A program made the position numbers and the translations under genes. Under the pieces are notes generated by a model. It saw only the letters and a program-made list of their open reading frames with translations. It had not been told where the DNA came from and ran no database searches. From positions 1-23,136 of the forward strand of contig JAGRLX010000323.1 of assembly GCA_020441605.1 (NCBI GenBank): DNA of 23,136 nucleotides. The letters run 5' to 3'. Positions 1 through 7,611 of this stretch are shown here, piece after piece; the stretch's first letter is position 1, and each line of letters begins with the position of its first letter. The stretch is from Alphaproteobacteria bacterium. GTDB taxonomy: Bacteria; Pseudomonadota; Alphaproteobacteria; Rhizobiales; Aestuariivirgaceae.

Positions 1-189
1 GACGACGTCAAGGCCATGGCCGAGGACACCGTCGCCAAGATCAAGTCTGGCGAGATCCATCCCTTCATGGGCCCGATCACCAAGCAGGACGGCTCGACGG
101 TGGGCGAAGCCGGCAAGCCGCTGCCCGACAGCGAGCTGCTCGGCATGAACTACTACATCAAGGGCATCGATGACCAGCTGCCGCAGTAA
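1..189 (+). CDS. BMP-family ABC transporter substrate-binding protein, C-terminal end (partial)
   Basis: Only the last 62 residues and the TAA stop are inside the window; the 5' part lies upstream. The frame is open from base 1. It ends in a form typical of basic membrane protein (BMP/Med) solute-binding proteins: a helix with alternating Lys and Glu, a 'G-E-I-H-P-F' turn, a short strand with 'G-M-N-Y-Y-I-K-G-I', and a C-terminal 'LPQ'. These periplasmic proteins deliver nucleosides or purine-like compounds to an ABC importer. The next genes degrade purines, so purine or nucleoside uptake is a reasonable inference, but the ligand cannot be read from this fragment. A hairpin directly after the stop separates it from puuD. 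Confidence 0.7.
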   Translation, partial: DDVKAMAEDTVAKIKSGEIHPFMGPITKQDGSTVGEAGKPLPDSELLGMNYYIKGIDDQLPQ

Positions 190-209
190 GCGCAACGCCT
201 GAGCATGAG

Positions 210-247
210 CGCCTGCCGCGGGAGCGATCTCCGGCAGGCGTATTCTT
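210..247 (+). terminator. Hairpin after the BMP gene, possible weak terminator
   Basis: Bases 210-218 (CGCCTGCCG) pair perfectly with 232-240 (CGGCAGGCG). Inside the loop, GAG (222-224) can pair with CTC (229-231), which extends the helix. The run after it, TATTCTT, is only moderately T-rich. It may therefore be a leaky terminator or an mRNA-stabilising hairpin between the transporter gene and puuD. Confidence 0.5.
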
Positions 248-261
248 GAGGAGACCCGAGC

Positions 262-2340
262 TTGGACGCCTTCATCGCTGATTGGCTGAACCTGATGGTC
301 CGCTGGGGCCACATGATTGCGGGCATTGCCTGGATCGGAACCTCCTTCTATTTCGTCGCCCTCGACTTTTCGCTGAAGACGCGCGACGGGCTTCCGACGG
401 GGGTGCGGGGCGAGGCCTGGGAAGTCCATGGCGGCGGCTTCTACCACGTTCAGAAATACCTCTCGGCTCCTGCGAAGATGCCGGACCATCTCACATGGTT
501 CAAATGGGAGGCCTATCTCACCTGGGTCACGGGCTTTTTGCTGCTGGTGGCTCAATACTATTTCCAGGCACCGGCCTATTTGATCGATCCTGCCGTGCTT
601 GACCTCTCATCCTGGCAGGCGATCGCCATCTCCTTGGTTTCGATCGCCTCGGGTTGGGTGATCTATGACATATTGTGCCGTTCCTCCGTCGGCCGCCGAA
701 CGGAGCTGTTGGCGGCCTGCGTCCTGTTGCTGATCCTCGCCTTTGCCTATCTCTTCACCCACGTGTTCAAGGGGCAGGGTGCTTTCATCAACATTGGCGC
801 ATTGGTCGGCACGATCATGGCGGCCAATGTGTTCATGGTGATCATTCCGAACCAGCGCAAGATTGCTGCAGCCCTGATCCAGGGGCAGGTGCCCGACCCC
901 CGCTTGGGCGAGATGGGTAAGCAGCGCTCGCTGCACAACACCTATCTGACTCTTCCCGTCCTCTTGATGATGATCAGCAATCACTTTGCGATGGTGACCG
1001 ACGCGCCGCAGTCCTGGTTGATTGCCGGACTGGTCGTTATCGGAGGTGCTGCGTTGCGGCACTTTCTGGTTCGTCACGAGGTTGGTGATCCGCTCCACCG
1101 CATTGGCTGGACCTTGCCGATCATCGGTTTCGCTCTCGGATTGGCGTGGTGGCTAAGTCCGGTCCCGCTTCTCTCTCTCGACTGGCTCAATCTTCTGTTG
1201 CGTTGGGGCCATATGATCGCCGGCATCGCCTGGATCGGAACGTCCTTCTACTTCGTGGCCCTGGATTTTTCGCTCCGCAAGCGCGACGGACTTGCAGCCG
1301 GTGTTGCCGGCGAGGCGTGGGAGGTTCATGGCGGCGGTTTCTATCATGTCCAGAAATATCTGACCGCGCCGGCGGGTCTTCCCAGCGATCTCATCTGGTT
1401 CAAGTGGGAGGCCTACCTCACGTGGGCAACGGGCTTCCTGCTGCTAATCGCGCTCTACTACCTGCAGGCCGAGAACTACCTGATCAATACCGACGTCCTA
1501 GCGCTGTCGCGTTGGCAGGCGATCGTCATTTCTCTTGCAAGCCTTGCCGGTGGCTGGTTGATCTATGACCGGCTCTGCCGTTCACCCCTGGGACGGCATA
1601 CGGCAGCCCTGGCTCTGGCTGTCTTCGTGATGATCATGATGGCGGCCTACGGCTACACTCAGATCTATTCTGGGCGCGGTGCCTTCATTCATGTCGGCGC
1701 GCTGATTGGAACGATGATGGCAGCCAATGTGTTCATGGTCATCATTCCAAACCAGCGCAAGATCACGGCCGCCCTGCTCGAGAAATCCGCGCCGGACCCG
1801 CGGCTCGGTGCAATCGGCAAGCAAAGGTCGCTGCACAATACCTATCTGACCCTGCCGGTTCTTCTGATGATGGTGAGCAATCACTATCCCCTGATCACGG
1901 ACCATCCGCGGGCCTGGACTCTCGTGGGTCTCATCGTGATTGGCGGTTGCTTGCTCAGGCACTTTCTGGTGCGCACCGAGGTCGGTGACGCGCAGGCCGA
2001 TATCGCCTGGACCCTGCCGATAGTGGGTGCCGCGCTTGCTGTGGCACTTGTGGTTACGCAGCCCGCCCAGGGGATAGGATACCAGGGACAGGTCAGCGAT
2101 GATGATGCTCTGGCCATCGTTCAGGCCCGCTGTGCTTCCTGCCATGCGGTGACACCAAAAGATCCGACCATCAAGGCGGCGCCGAAGGGGATCGCTCTGG
2201 AGAGCCTCGATGAGTTGCGGCGCTATGCGGTTCAGGTTGAGACACAGGCCGTCAAGAACCGTGCCATGCCGCTTGGCAATCGGACCGGCATGACCCCCGA
2301 AGAACGAATAAAGCTCGGTGCTTGGATCGTGCGACAATGA
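262..2340 (+). CDS. puuD: Urate hydroxylase PuuD, membrane-bound, with duplicated membrane domain and C-terminal cytochrome c
   Basis: This 692-residue protein oxidises urate to 5-hydroxyisourate in the inner membrane and passes electrons to its own cytochrome c domain instead of making hydrogen peroxide. The start is TTG 262, with GAGGAG 8 bases upstream. Residues 8-289 and 308-589 are two copies of the urate hydroxylase membrane domain (DUF989). They are about 70% identical by hand count, at a constant 300-residue offset with no gaps. Both copies keep the histidines H17/H317, H56/H356 and H62/H362. The tail carries one haem c site, C624-A-S-C627-H628, with a likely axial Met669. From family knowledge the usual protein has one membrane domain and is about 400 residues long, so this is an internal duplication. 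The 3' end overlaps uraD by four bases (ATGA). Confidence 0.92.
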   Translation: MDAFIADWLNLMVRWGHMIAGIAWIGTSFYFVALDFSLKTRDGLPTGVRGEAWEVHGGGFYHVQKYLSAPAKMPDHLTWFKWEAYLTWVTGFLLLVAQYYFQAPAYLIDPAVLDLSSWQAIAISLVSIASGWVIYDILCRSSVGRRTELLAACVLLLILAFAYLFTHVFKGQGAFINIGALVGTIMAANVFMVIIPNQRKIAAALIQGQVPDPRLGEMGKQRSLHNTYLTLPVLLMMISNHFAMVTDAPQSWLIAGLVVIGGAALRHFLVRHEVGDPLHRIGWTLPIIGFALGLAWWLSPVPLLSLDWLNLLLRWGHMIAGIAWIGTSFYFVALDFSLRKRDGLAAGVAGEAWEVHGGGFYHVQKYLTAPAGLPSDLIWFKWEAYLTWATGFLLLIALYYLQAENYLINTDVLALSRWQAIVISLASLAGGWLIYDRLCRSPLGRHTAALALAVFVMIMMAAYGYTQIYSGRGAFIHVGALIGTMMAANVFMVIIPNQRKITAALLEKSAPDPRLGAIGKQRSLHNTYLTLPVLLMMVSNHYPLITDHPRAWTLVGLIVIGGCLLRHFLVRTEVGDAQADIAWTLPIVGAALAVALVVTQPAQGIGYQGQVSDDDALAIVQARCASCHAVTPKDPTIKAAPKGIALESLDELRRYAVQVETQAVKNRAMPLGNRTGMTPEERIKLGAWIVRQ
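283..1128 (+). repeat. In-frame tandem repeat within puuD, copy 1
   Basis: It encodes residues 8-289 of PuuD and matches copy 2 (1183-2028) at a fixed 900-base offset with no insertion or deletion. Differences are frequent at third codon positions, so this is a diverged biological duplication and not an assembly artefact. Confidence 0.93.
1183..2028 (+). repeat. In-frame tandem repeat within puuD, copy 2
   Basis: It encodes residues 308-589 of PuuD. By hand count 199 of 282 residues equal copy 1. Identity is highest in the N-terminal helix with H317, the 'EVHGGGFYH' segment, the 'ANVFMVIIPNQRK' segment and the 'SLHNTYLTLPVLLMM' segment. These are likely the functional core. Confidence 0.93.
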
Positions 2341-2834
2341 TACCGCTCTTCGAAGTCAATGACCTATCACTGGAGCGTTTCCTCACATTGTTCGGCGATG
2401 TAGCCGAACACTCGCCCTGGGTGGCCAGGGAGGCCGCCGCATATCGGCCCTTTGCCACCCGTGACGCCATGATAGATGCATTTTCCCGCGCCCTCCGTGC
2501 CGCCAATTCGACCGCGCAATTGGCCGTGATCCGAGCTCACCCGGATCTGGCGACCAAAGCTAGGCTCAGCGACGACTCGGGCAGGGAACAGGCTGGAGCC
2601 GGGCTCAATGCCCTGTCGGCGCAGGAGTTCGATCGGTTCACAAGACTCAACGCGCAATACAGGGACCGATTCGGCTTTCCATTCATCTTTGCCGTGAAAG
2701 GCGCGACCAGGCAGATGATCATGGCCGCCTTCGAGGAACGGGTTTCAAACGCGCCGGAAGCTGAACTGGAGACGGCGCTCAACCAAATTGGCCGCATCTT
2801 TCGCTTTCGCATCGAAGATAGGGTTGAACTGTGA
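2337..2834 (+). CDS. uraD: 2-oxo-4-hydroxy-4-carboxy-5-ureidoimidazoline (OHCU) decarboxylase
   Basis: This 165-residue cytoplasmic enzyme decarboxylates OHCU, formed from 5-hydroxyisourate, to (S)-allantoin. The family signature is clear: H68-P-D-L with the catalytic histidine, E84-Q-A-G-A-G-L with the second key acid, and an 'R-D-R-F-G-F-P-F-I' strand near residue 110. Length is normal. ATG 2337 overlaps the puuD stop (ATGA), which implies translational coupling. A TTG 15 bases further upstream is open but lies inside puuD and is less likely. Its 3' end overlaps guaD as GTGA. No hydroxyisourate hydrolase gene accompanies it in the window, so that step must be encoded elsewhere or occur spontaneously. 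Confidence 0.93.
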   Translation: MIPLFEVNDLSLERFLTLFGDVAEHSPWVAREAAAYRPFATRDAMIDAFSRALRAANSTAQLAVIRAHPDLATKARLSDDSGREQAGAGLNALSAQEFDRFTRLNAQYRDRFGFPFIFAVKGATRQMIMAAFEERVSNAPEAELETALNQIGRIFRFRIEDRVEL

Positions 2835-4129
2835 CCAAGGTCATTCGTGGTCGTATCGTCTCGTTCGGTCCCGGCCCGTTCGACTGCCGGGACGAGCGCC
2901 GCGGCGCTGTGGTGGTCGGCGACGACGGCATGATTCTGTGGGTTGGTCCGCAACCGCTTCTGCCACAGGCGTTCCGGCGGTCACCATGTGATGACCATGG
3001 CGATCAGCTCATTCTGCCTGGCTTCATTGACGCGCATATTCATTTTCCGCAGTACCGCATGCTGGCGGCGCCGGGAAAGGATCTCCTCGACTGGTTGCAG
3101 CGCTTCACCTTTCCTGAAGAAAGGAAATACGCGGATTCGGTCTATGCGGAATCTGCCGCCGAAAACTTTCTGTCCCGCCTCATCGCCCATGGGACGACCT
3201 CTGCCATGGCTTTCTGTTCGGTCCACAAGTCATGCGCCGAAGCACTCTTTGCGGCGGCTGGCCGCCTGAACATGGCACTGATCACCGGCAAGACGATGAT
3301 GGACAGGAATGCCGCTGCCGATCTTCATGACGATCCCGAGACCAGCGCGCGCGAGAGCGAGGAACTCTATCGGGCCTGGCATGGGAAAGGCCGGCTCCGT
3401 TACGCGGTCACCCCTCGATTTGCCGTGACATCGAGCGAAGAGCAGTTGCGGCTTTCTGGCGAACTTCTTGATACTCTCGATGGTGCGCTGATGCAGACCC
3501 ATCTGTCGGAAAGCCGGGGAGAAATCGAATTCGTGAAGCAGCTCTATCCGTGGGCCAAGGACTATACGGACGTCTATGACCACTTCGGTCTTCTGGGCGG
3601 GCGGAGCTTTTTCGCCCATGGCGTTCACCTTTCCGACCGCGAGTGCGCGCGACTGTCGGAGACCGGGTCCACGGTTCTGCATTGTCCGACGTCAAACAGC
3701 TTCCTGGGTTCAGGCATCATGCCGATGGGCCACATGCTGAAATCCGAGAGGCCTGTGCCGCTGGGGCTTGCCACCGACATCGGTGCTGGCACCACCTACT
3801 CGATGCTTGCCACCCTCGGCGAAACCTACAAGCTGCAGATGTTGGCCGGCCATCGCCCTTCTGCCATCGAACTCTTTCACCTCGCGACATTGGGCAATGC
3901 GACACGACTAGGCCTTGCCTCGGAAACAGGCTCGATCGAGACAGGAAAATATGCCGATATTGTCGTGCTCGATCCTTTCTCGACCGACGTGCTGACCAGC
4001 CGTATGGAGCTATCGCAATCCCTGGAGGACGTCTTGTTCTCGCTGATGATCTTGGGCGATGATCGCGCGGTTCGCGCGACCTACGTCGCCGGGATCAGCC
4101 TCCATGCAAAGCCGGAAGATCGAGGCTGA
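2831..4129 (+). CDS. guaD: Guanine deaminase
   Basis: This 432-residue zinc amidohydrolase converts guanine to xanthine and ammonia in the cytoplasm, feeding purine breakdown. It has the 'PGFIDAHIHFPQ' metal-binding motif near residue 65, 'QTHLSES' around residue 225, 'HGVHLSD' around 265 and the guanine-deaminase hallmark 'ATDIGAGTTYSML' around 315-330. The TIM-barrel length is normal. The start is GTG 2831, which overlaps the uraD stop (GTGA). It is the last gene of the puuD-uraD-guaD run. Its 3' end overlaps the opposing allA gene by 35 bases, so the two transcripts converge inside coding sequence with no room for an intergenic terminator. Confidence 0.93.
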   Translation: MTKVIRGRIVSFGPGPFDCRDERRGAVVVGDDGMILWVGPQPLLPQAFRRSPCDDHGDQLILPGFIDAHIHFPQYRMLAAPGKDLLDWLQRFTFPEERKYADSVYAESAAENFLSRLIAHGTTSAMAFCSVHKSCAEALFAAAGRLNMALITGKTMMDRNAAADLHDDPETSARESEELYRAWHGKGRLRYAVTPRFAVTSSEEQLRLSGELLDTLDGALMQTHLSESRGEIEFVKQLYPWAKDYTDVYDHFGLLGGRSFFAHGVHLSDRECARLSETGSTVLHCPTSNSFLGSGIMPMGHMLKSERPVPLGLATDIGAGTTYSMLATLGETYKLQMLAGHRPSAIELFHLATLGNATRLGLASETGSIETGKYADIVVLDPFSTDVLTSRMELSQSLEDVLFSLMILGDDRAVRATYVAGISLHAKPEDRG

Positions 4130-4604
4130 TCGACAAGCCCTCATCGAGTTCGACCTCTTCAAGATTGTTCCCGGGTCCCTTGCGGTCGACGACCAAGAAC
4201 AAGCTATGTGCATCAAGAACGAGCAACGGATGGTGCCAGATGTTGCGCGCATAGTTCACTCCCTGCCGGCCATCGGCAAGGAACGCGCGATAGCTGTCGG
4301 GGGTCCGGACATCGGAACAGACCACCACGAGCCAAGGGCGATCTTGCATCGGATGGAAGATTTGCGTTCCGAGCGGGTGGCGCTCCATCAGCCAGATGGC
4401 GATGGGGCGGGGTCGCGGCATGGCCTCGACAATGCTGATGTTGATCTCGCCCGACTGTTCCGCCACATCGACGCGGCAGAGGTCGTTGAAGCGCTCTGCA
4501 TAGCCCTGATTGATGGTGAAATGCCCGGCACCCTCCATGCTGACGACGTCGCCGTAAGGCGCAAATCCGGCCTTGGTCAGCGGTTCAGGGCGGAGGACCT
4601 TCAC
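4095..4604 (-). CDS. allA: Ureidoglycolate lyase
   Basis: This 169-residue cytoplasmic enzyme splits (S)-ureidoglycolate into glyoxylate and urea, the last ureide step. It shows the family pattern 'PLTKAGFAPYGDV' at the N-terminus, 'NQGYAERFNDL', 'MERHPLGTQIFHPM' in the middle and 'GVNYARNIWHHPLLVL' near residue 125. The frame is open further upstream, but the start that fits the family is GTG 4604, which overlaps the allantoicase stop as GTGA with GGGAG just upstream. It is the final gene of the five-gene minus-strand run and converges on guaD with a 35-base overlap of coding ends. Confidence 0.92.
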   Translation of the reverse strand: MKVLRPEPLTKAGFAPYGDVVSMEGAGHFTINQGYAERFNDLCRVDVAEQSGEINISIVEAMPRPRPIAIWLMERHPLGTQIFHPMQDRPWLVVVCSDVRTPDSYRAFLADGRQGVNYARNIWHHPLLVLDAHSLFLVVDRKGPGNNLEEVELDEGLSISLDLPALHGG

Positions 4605-5605
4605 GCGAGTCTCCCGAATATGCGAAGACGCGACACGCCACCATCTGGAAAGATGTTGAGCTTCACATAGTTGACAGGCCCGACCTGTGAAAGTTCGCCA
4701 GCCCGGAAAGTGTGGATGTGATCCATTTGAAGCTTGTGCTCGCTCATCAATTCCGGCCAGAACATGGCCTCGGTCACCACCGACTGATCGGTGGCGCCAA
4801 TTACATGGGCGGCTTGAAGTGAGCATCGGTCTGGATAGTTGCCCTTGTAGTGGCAAGTGTCGACCTCAATCCTTTCGACAATCCCGATGGCACCAAGCTT
4901 GACGATGATCCAGTCGTAACCTGGTTCACGGCGGCGACGGGTTTCCCATCCATCGCCCATGTTGATGCCGCGCCCGGTTGTCAGCAACGTCCAGACCGAG
5001 CCGTAATGGGCATTGTTGTATGCAACGATCCGGCCACCATTGTTGGCAAGCGAGAGCTCATGCAAGGCGCTCGGATCCTTGCCCTCCCAGGACGGCACCG
5101 GTTCGCCATATACCCTCAGGCGGGCGATGCCACCGTCGGGATAGATGTGAAGCCGGAGATGCGTCCAGGCTTCGCCACTGCTGATGGCATGAAAGTGATG
5201 GGATGATGGCCCAAGGGAAACGGCGGGCAGGATCTCGATCCAGTTCGACCGGTCGTCCGGATCGCCATCCGAGACACAGGCCTCTATCGAGGCCGCCGGC
5301 GGAAAATTGCCTGTGAAATGGCTGGTATCGATATCGACACCGCGAACAATACCACGTGCACCGAGCTGGACGATACAGTAGTCATGGCCACCGCTGCGCC
5401 GCCGCCGCGACTCCCAACCGTCCATATACTTGCCATTCTCGTCATACCTGTCGGGATCGAAACTGGGCAGCGCATCGGACAACATGCGCGACTTGTCAGC
5501 GAAGAAATCGTCTGTAGCGAAGATCGCCTTGGCCCCCAGTCGGGGAGAGGCGAGATTGATGGAATTGCGGGCAAACGAAGGAAAGTCGATAACGCTTTGT
5601 GCCAT
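4601..5605 (-). CDS. alc: Allantoicase
   Basis: This 334-residue enzyme hydrolyses allantoate to (S)-ureidoglycolate and urea. It contains the two expected allantoicase repeats. Repeat 1 begins at 'GWESRRRR' (63-70) and repeat 2 at 'GWETRRRR' (219-226). Each is followed by a 'D-x-x-x-V-x-L-G' strand and a 'DT-x-H-[FY]-x-G-N-[FY]-P' segment. Each repeat ends in an 'IYPDGGI-A-R-L-R' or 'IFPDGGV-S-R-L-R' motif. The start is ATG 5605 with only a weak ribosome-binding site. It sits 49 bases after the upstream hydratase gene and is coupled to allA by a 4-base overlap. Allantoinase, which makes its substrate, is not in the window. Confidence 0.94.
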   Translation of the reverse strand: MAQSVIDFPSFARNSINLASPRLGAKAIFATDDFFADKSRMLSDALPSFDPDRYDENGKYMDGWESRRRRSGGHDYCIVQLGARGIVRGVDIDTSHFTGNFPPAASIEACVSDGDPDDRSNWIEILPAVSLGPSSHHFHAISSGEAWTHLRLHIYPDGGIARLRVYGEPVPSWEGKDPSALHELSLANNGGRIVAYNNAHYGSVWTLLTTGRGINMGDGWETRRRREPGYDWIIVKLGAIGIVERIEVDTCHYKGNYPDRCSLQAAHVIGATDQSVVTEAMFWPELMSEHKLQMDHIHTFRAGELSQVGPVNYVKLNIFPDGGVSRLRIFGRLA

Positions 5606-5654
5606 GATGTGCCTGTCGGGGATTGTCCCGCACCTTCTAACACGGACTTCATGC

Positions 5655-6431
5655 CTAGGCTATGTTGGCGTCGATCGAGCCGAGGCGTCCATAGTTGATG
5701 GTTATGGAATCCCCCGGGGCAATGGCGGCGGGAACGATGCAGGTACCGGTCGTGACGAATTGTCCTTTCCGTACCCCACCGCAGTAGCGAGCCGCTTCGT
5801 TGACGAACCATGTCAAGGCCAGGCGGGGATCGCCGAGCACCGCGCGGCCGGACCCTTCTGCCACCTTGTCGCCATTCCGCCGTGCGATGACAACGTGATT
5901 GGCAAGGTCAAGCTCGCGCCATCCGGTTTCGATCGCAGGACCCAGCACAAGCCAGCAAGCGCAAGCCGTGTCGGCGATGAGCGACGGCGCTCCGACCTTG
6001 GTGAAATCCACGTATCGGCTATCGGGCACCTCGATTGACAAATGCAAAGCGGAGACGGCTTCCAGAGCCTCGTCTATCGTATACTCAGACGCGCGCGGAG
6101 GCAGGTCCTGTCCGAAGGCGAAGGCAAACTCCGCCTCCGCCACGCGCATGATATTGTTGCCTAGGGGCACTTGTGCGCCCGGTCCCTTTAGCTTGTCCGA
6201 CAATATGCGGCCGATCAAAGGGCTGTCGACATTGATATGGCGCTGTCCGGCCTCACTGGTGGCGGCAATCTTCCAGCCGGCAATCGCCGAACCTGACAAT
6301 TCCGCCACCCGTGCCGCCACCTGGTAGCCCTCTGCCCTCGTGCCGGGCCGACAGTCTTCTGGTAACGACGCGATGCGAGTTTCGTTCCGCCAATTGGTCA
6401 GCAATACCTCGGCTGCGATGTCTTCCTGCAT
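5655..6431 (-). CDS. 2-keto-4-pentenoate hydratase-like protein (fumarylacetoacetase fold)
   Basis: This 258-residue protein belongs to the MhpD/fumarylacetoacetate hydrolase superfamily, whose members hydrate or decarboxylate 2-oxo acids from ring-cleavage pathways. The presumed metal ligands are visible as E99 and E101 (A-E-A-E-F) and E134 (S-I-E-V-P), matching the MhpD triad in order and spacing. ATG 6431 has AGAGGG about 10 bases upstream, and the gene follows the acyl-CoA dehydrogenase by 14 bases. There is no known need for such an enzyme in allantoin breakdown. Its partner may be the acyl-CoA dehydrogenase, or the heterocycle operon on the other strand. The exact substrate cannot be read from the sequence. 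Confidence 0.82.
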   Translation of the reverse strand: MQEDIAAEVLLTNWRNETRIASLPEDCRPGTRAEGYQVAARVAELSGSAIAGWKIAATSEAGQRHINVDSPLIGRILSDKLKGPGAQVPLGNNIMRVAEAEFAFAFGQDLPPRASEYTIDEALEAVSALHLSIEVPDSRYVDFTKVGAPSLIADTACACWLVLGPAIETGWRELDLANHVVIARRNGDKVAEGSGRAVLGDPRLALTWFVNEAARYCGGVRKGQFVTTGTCIVPAAIAPGDSITINYGRLGSIDANIA

Positions 6432-6445
6432 CTGTGCTGTCCCTC

Positions 6446-7609
6446 TTATCCGATGGTCGCGGCAAGTCCTCGCTTGAGAAGAGAACGCGCGACGATCAGT
6501 CGTTGTATCTCGCTGGTTCCTTCCCAGATCCGGTCAACGCGTAGCTCACGGTAGAACCGCTCGGCAACATTTTCGCGCATGTATCCGCGCCCGCCAAAGA
6601 TCTGCACCGCCCGATCAGCCACGCGGCCTGCGGCTTCGGATGCAATGAGCTTGGCGATCGAACAACGGGCGTGGAGCGACTTCACATCCTCTCCGCGGTC
6701 ATGTGCAGCGGCCGCCTCGAAAGTGATGAGGCGCGCCGCCTGCAAGTCGACGACCGAATCTGCCAGCATGCCTTGAATGAACTGATAATTGGCAATCGCC
6801 TCGCCCGAGACGACGCGGGTTTTGGCGAAGGCCGTCGCCTCCTCTATAAGGCGTTCCATGGCGCCGCAACAACGCGCTGCGATCATGAGCCGCTCGCGGC
6901 GAAACCAGCTATGGGTGAAGCCCATGCCGTCGCCTTCACGCCCCAGGCGGTCGCATCGTGGAATCCTGACATTCTTGAAGTTCAGGATGGGATGGTGGTG
7001 GTCATACTGATGCATGTATAGTGGATTTCGGGTGATCGAAAGTCCTGACGCATCGACAGGACAGAAAAAGAGACAATGCTCGCCAGTCTCGAGTCTGGCC
7101 TGAACCAGCACTATTGTCGCGCGATTGAAGCTTGTCACATGCCACTTTTCGCCATTCAGGACGTAGTCATCCCCGTCAAGGGTGGCCGTCGTTGAAATCG
7201 TCGAGGGATCGGAGCCGGCATCTTCTTCGGTGATCGCATAGCACAGATGCACGTCACCGGTGGTCATGGGCAGAATGTATCTCGTGATCTGAGCGGAATC
7301 GCAGGCCTCGAACATCCACCTTTGCGCTTCCCCATAGCACCATCCAAGGGCATTGGTGACGCGGCCAATCATTCCAACAATGGCAACCTGGGTCAAAATC
7401 GGCAGTGCCAGACCTCCGTAGTCCGCAGGCACATCCATCAACGGAAGACCAAGCCCTATGGCCGAGTCTTCATGCTGTTTCACCAGATGCTCGGGGATGC
7501 GTCCCCCGTTCATCTCGGCCTGAACCTCGAGCGGTTGCAGGTCGCGGGTCACGAATGCCCGGACTTTTTCGCGCAATTCCAGCGCTTCGCATGGAAGGGC
7601 AAATGTCAT
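6446..7609 (-). CDS. Acyl-CoA dehydrogenase family protein
   Basis: This 387-residue flavoprotein of the acyl-CoA dehydrogenase superfamily would introduce an alpha-beta double bond into an acyl-CoA and pass electrons to ETF. Visible motifs are 'CYAITEEDAGSDPS' (FAD and substrate contact), 'LNGEKWHVTSF', 'IFGGRGYMRENVAERFYRELRVDRIWEGTSEIQR' in two adjoining parts near the C-terminus, and the catalytic glutamate E363 in 'WEGTSE'. Length is typical. I prefer ATG 7609, which starts 2 bases after the cyclase stop; TTG 7615, overlapping that stop, is the alternative. The many histidines around 'MHQYDHHHP' are unusual. The substrate is unknown; a short or branched acyl-CoA is possible. It is the second gene of the minus-strand run. 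Confidence 0.88.
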   Translation of the reverse strand: MTFALPCEALELREKVRAFVTRDLQPLEVQAEMNGGRIPEHLVKQHEDSAIGLGLPLMDVPADYGGLALPILTQVAIVGMIGRVTNALGWCYGEAQRWMFEACDSAQITRYILPMTTGDVHLCYAITEEDAGSDPSTISTTATLDGDDYVLNGEKWHVTSFNRATIVLVQARLETGEHCLFFCPVDASGLSITRNPLYMHQYDHHHPILNFKNVRIPRCDRLGREGDGMGFTHSWFRRERLMIAARCCGAMERLIEEATAFAKTRVVSGEAIANYQFIQGMLADSVVDLQAARLITFEAAAAHDRGEDVKSLHARCSIAKLIASEAAGRVADRAVQIFGGRGYMRENVAERFYRELRVDRIWEGTSEIQRLIVARSLLKRGLAATIG

Positions 7610-7611
7610 GT

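Noticed and set aside
1582..2337. Minus-strand open frame opposite the second half of puuD
   Set aside because: It is antisense to the second membrane domain and the cytochrome c tail. A similar open frame opposite copy 1 simply reflects the duplicated sequence.
262..2340. The repeated puuD segment as an assembly artefact
   Set aside because: The copies differ at about 30% of residues and at many silent positions, so they cannot be a duplicated read segment.
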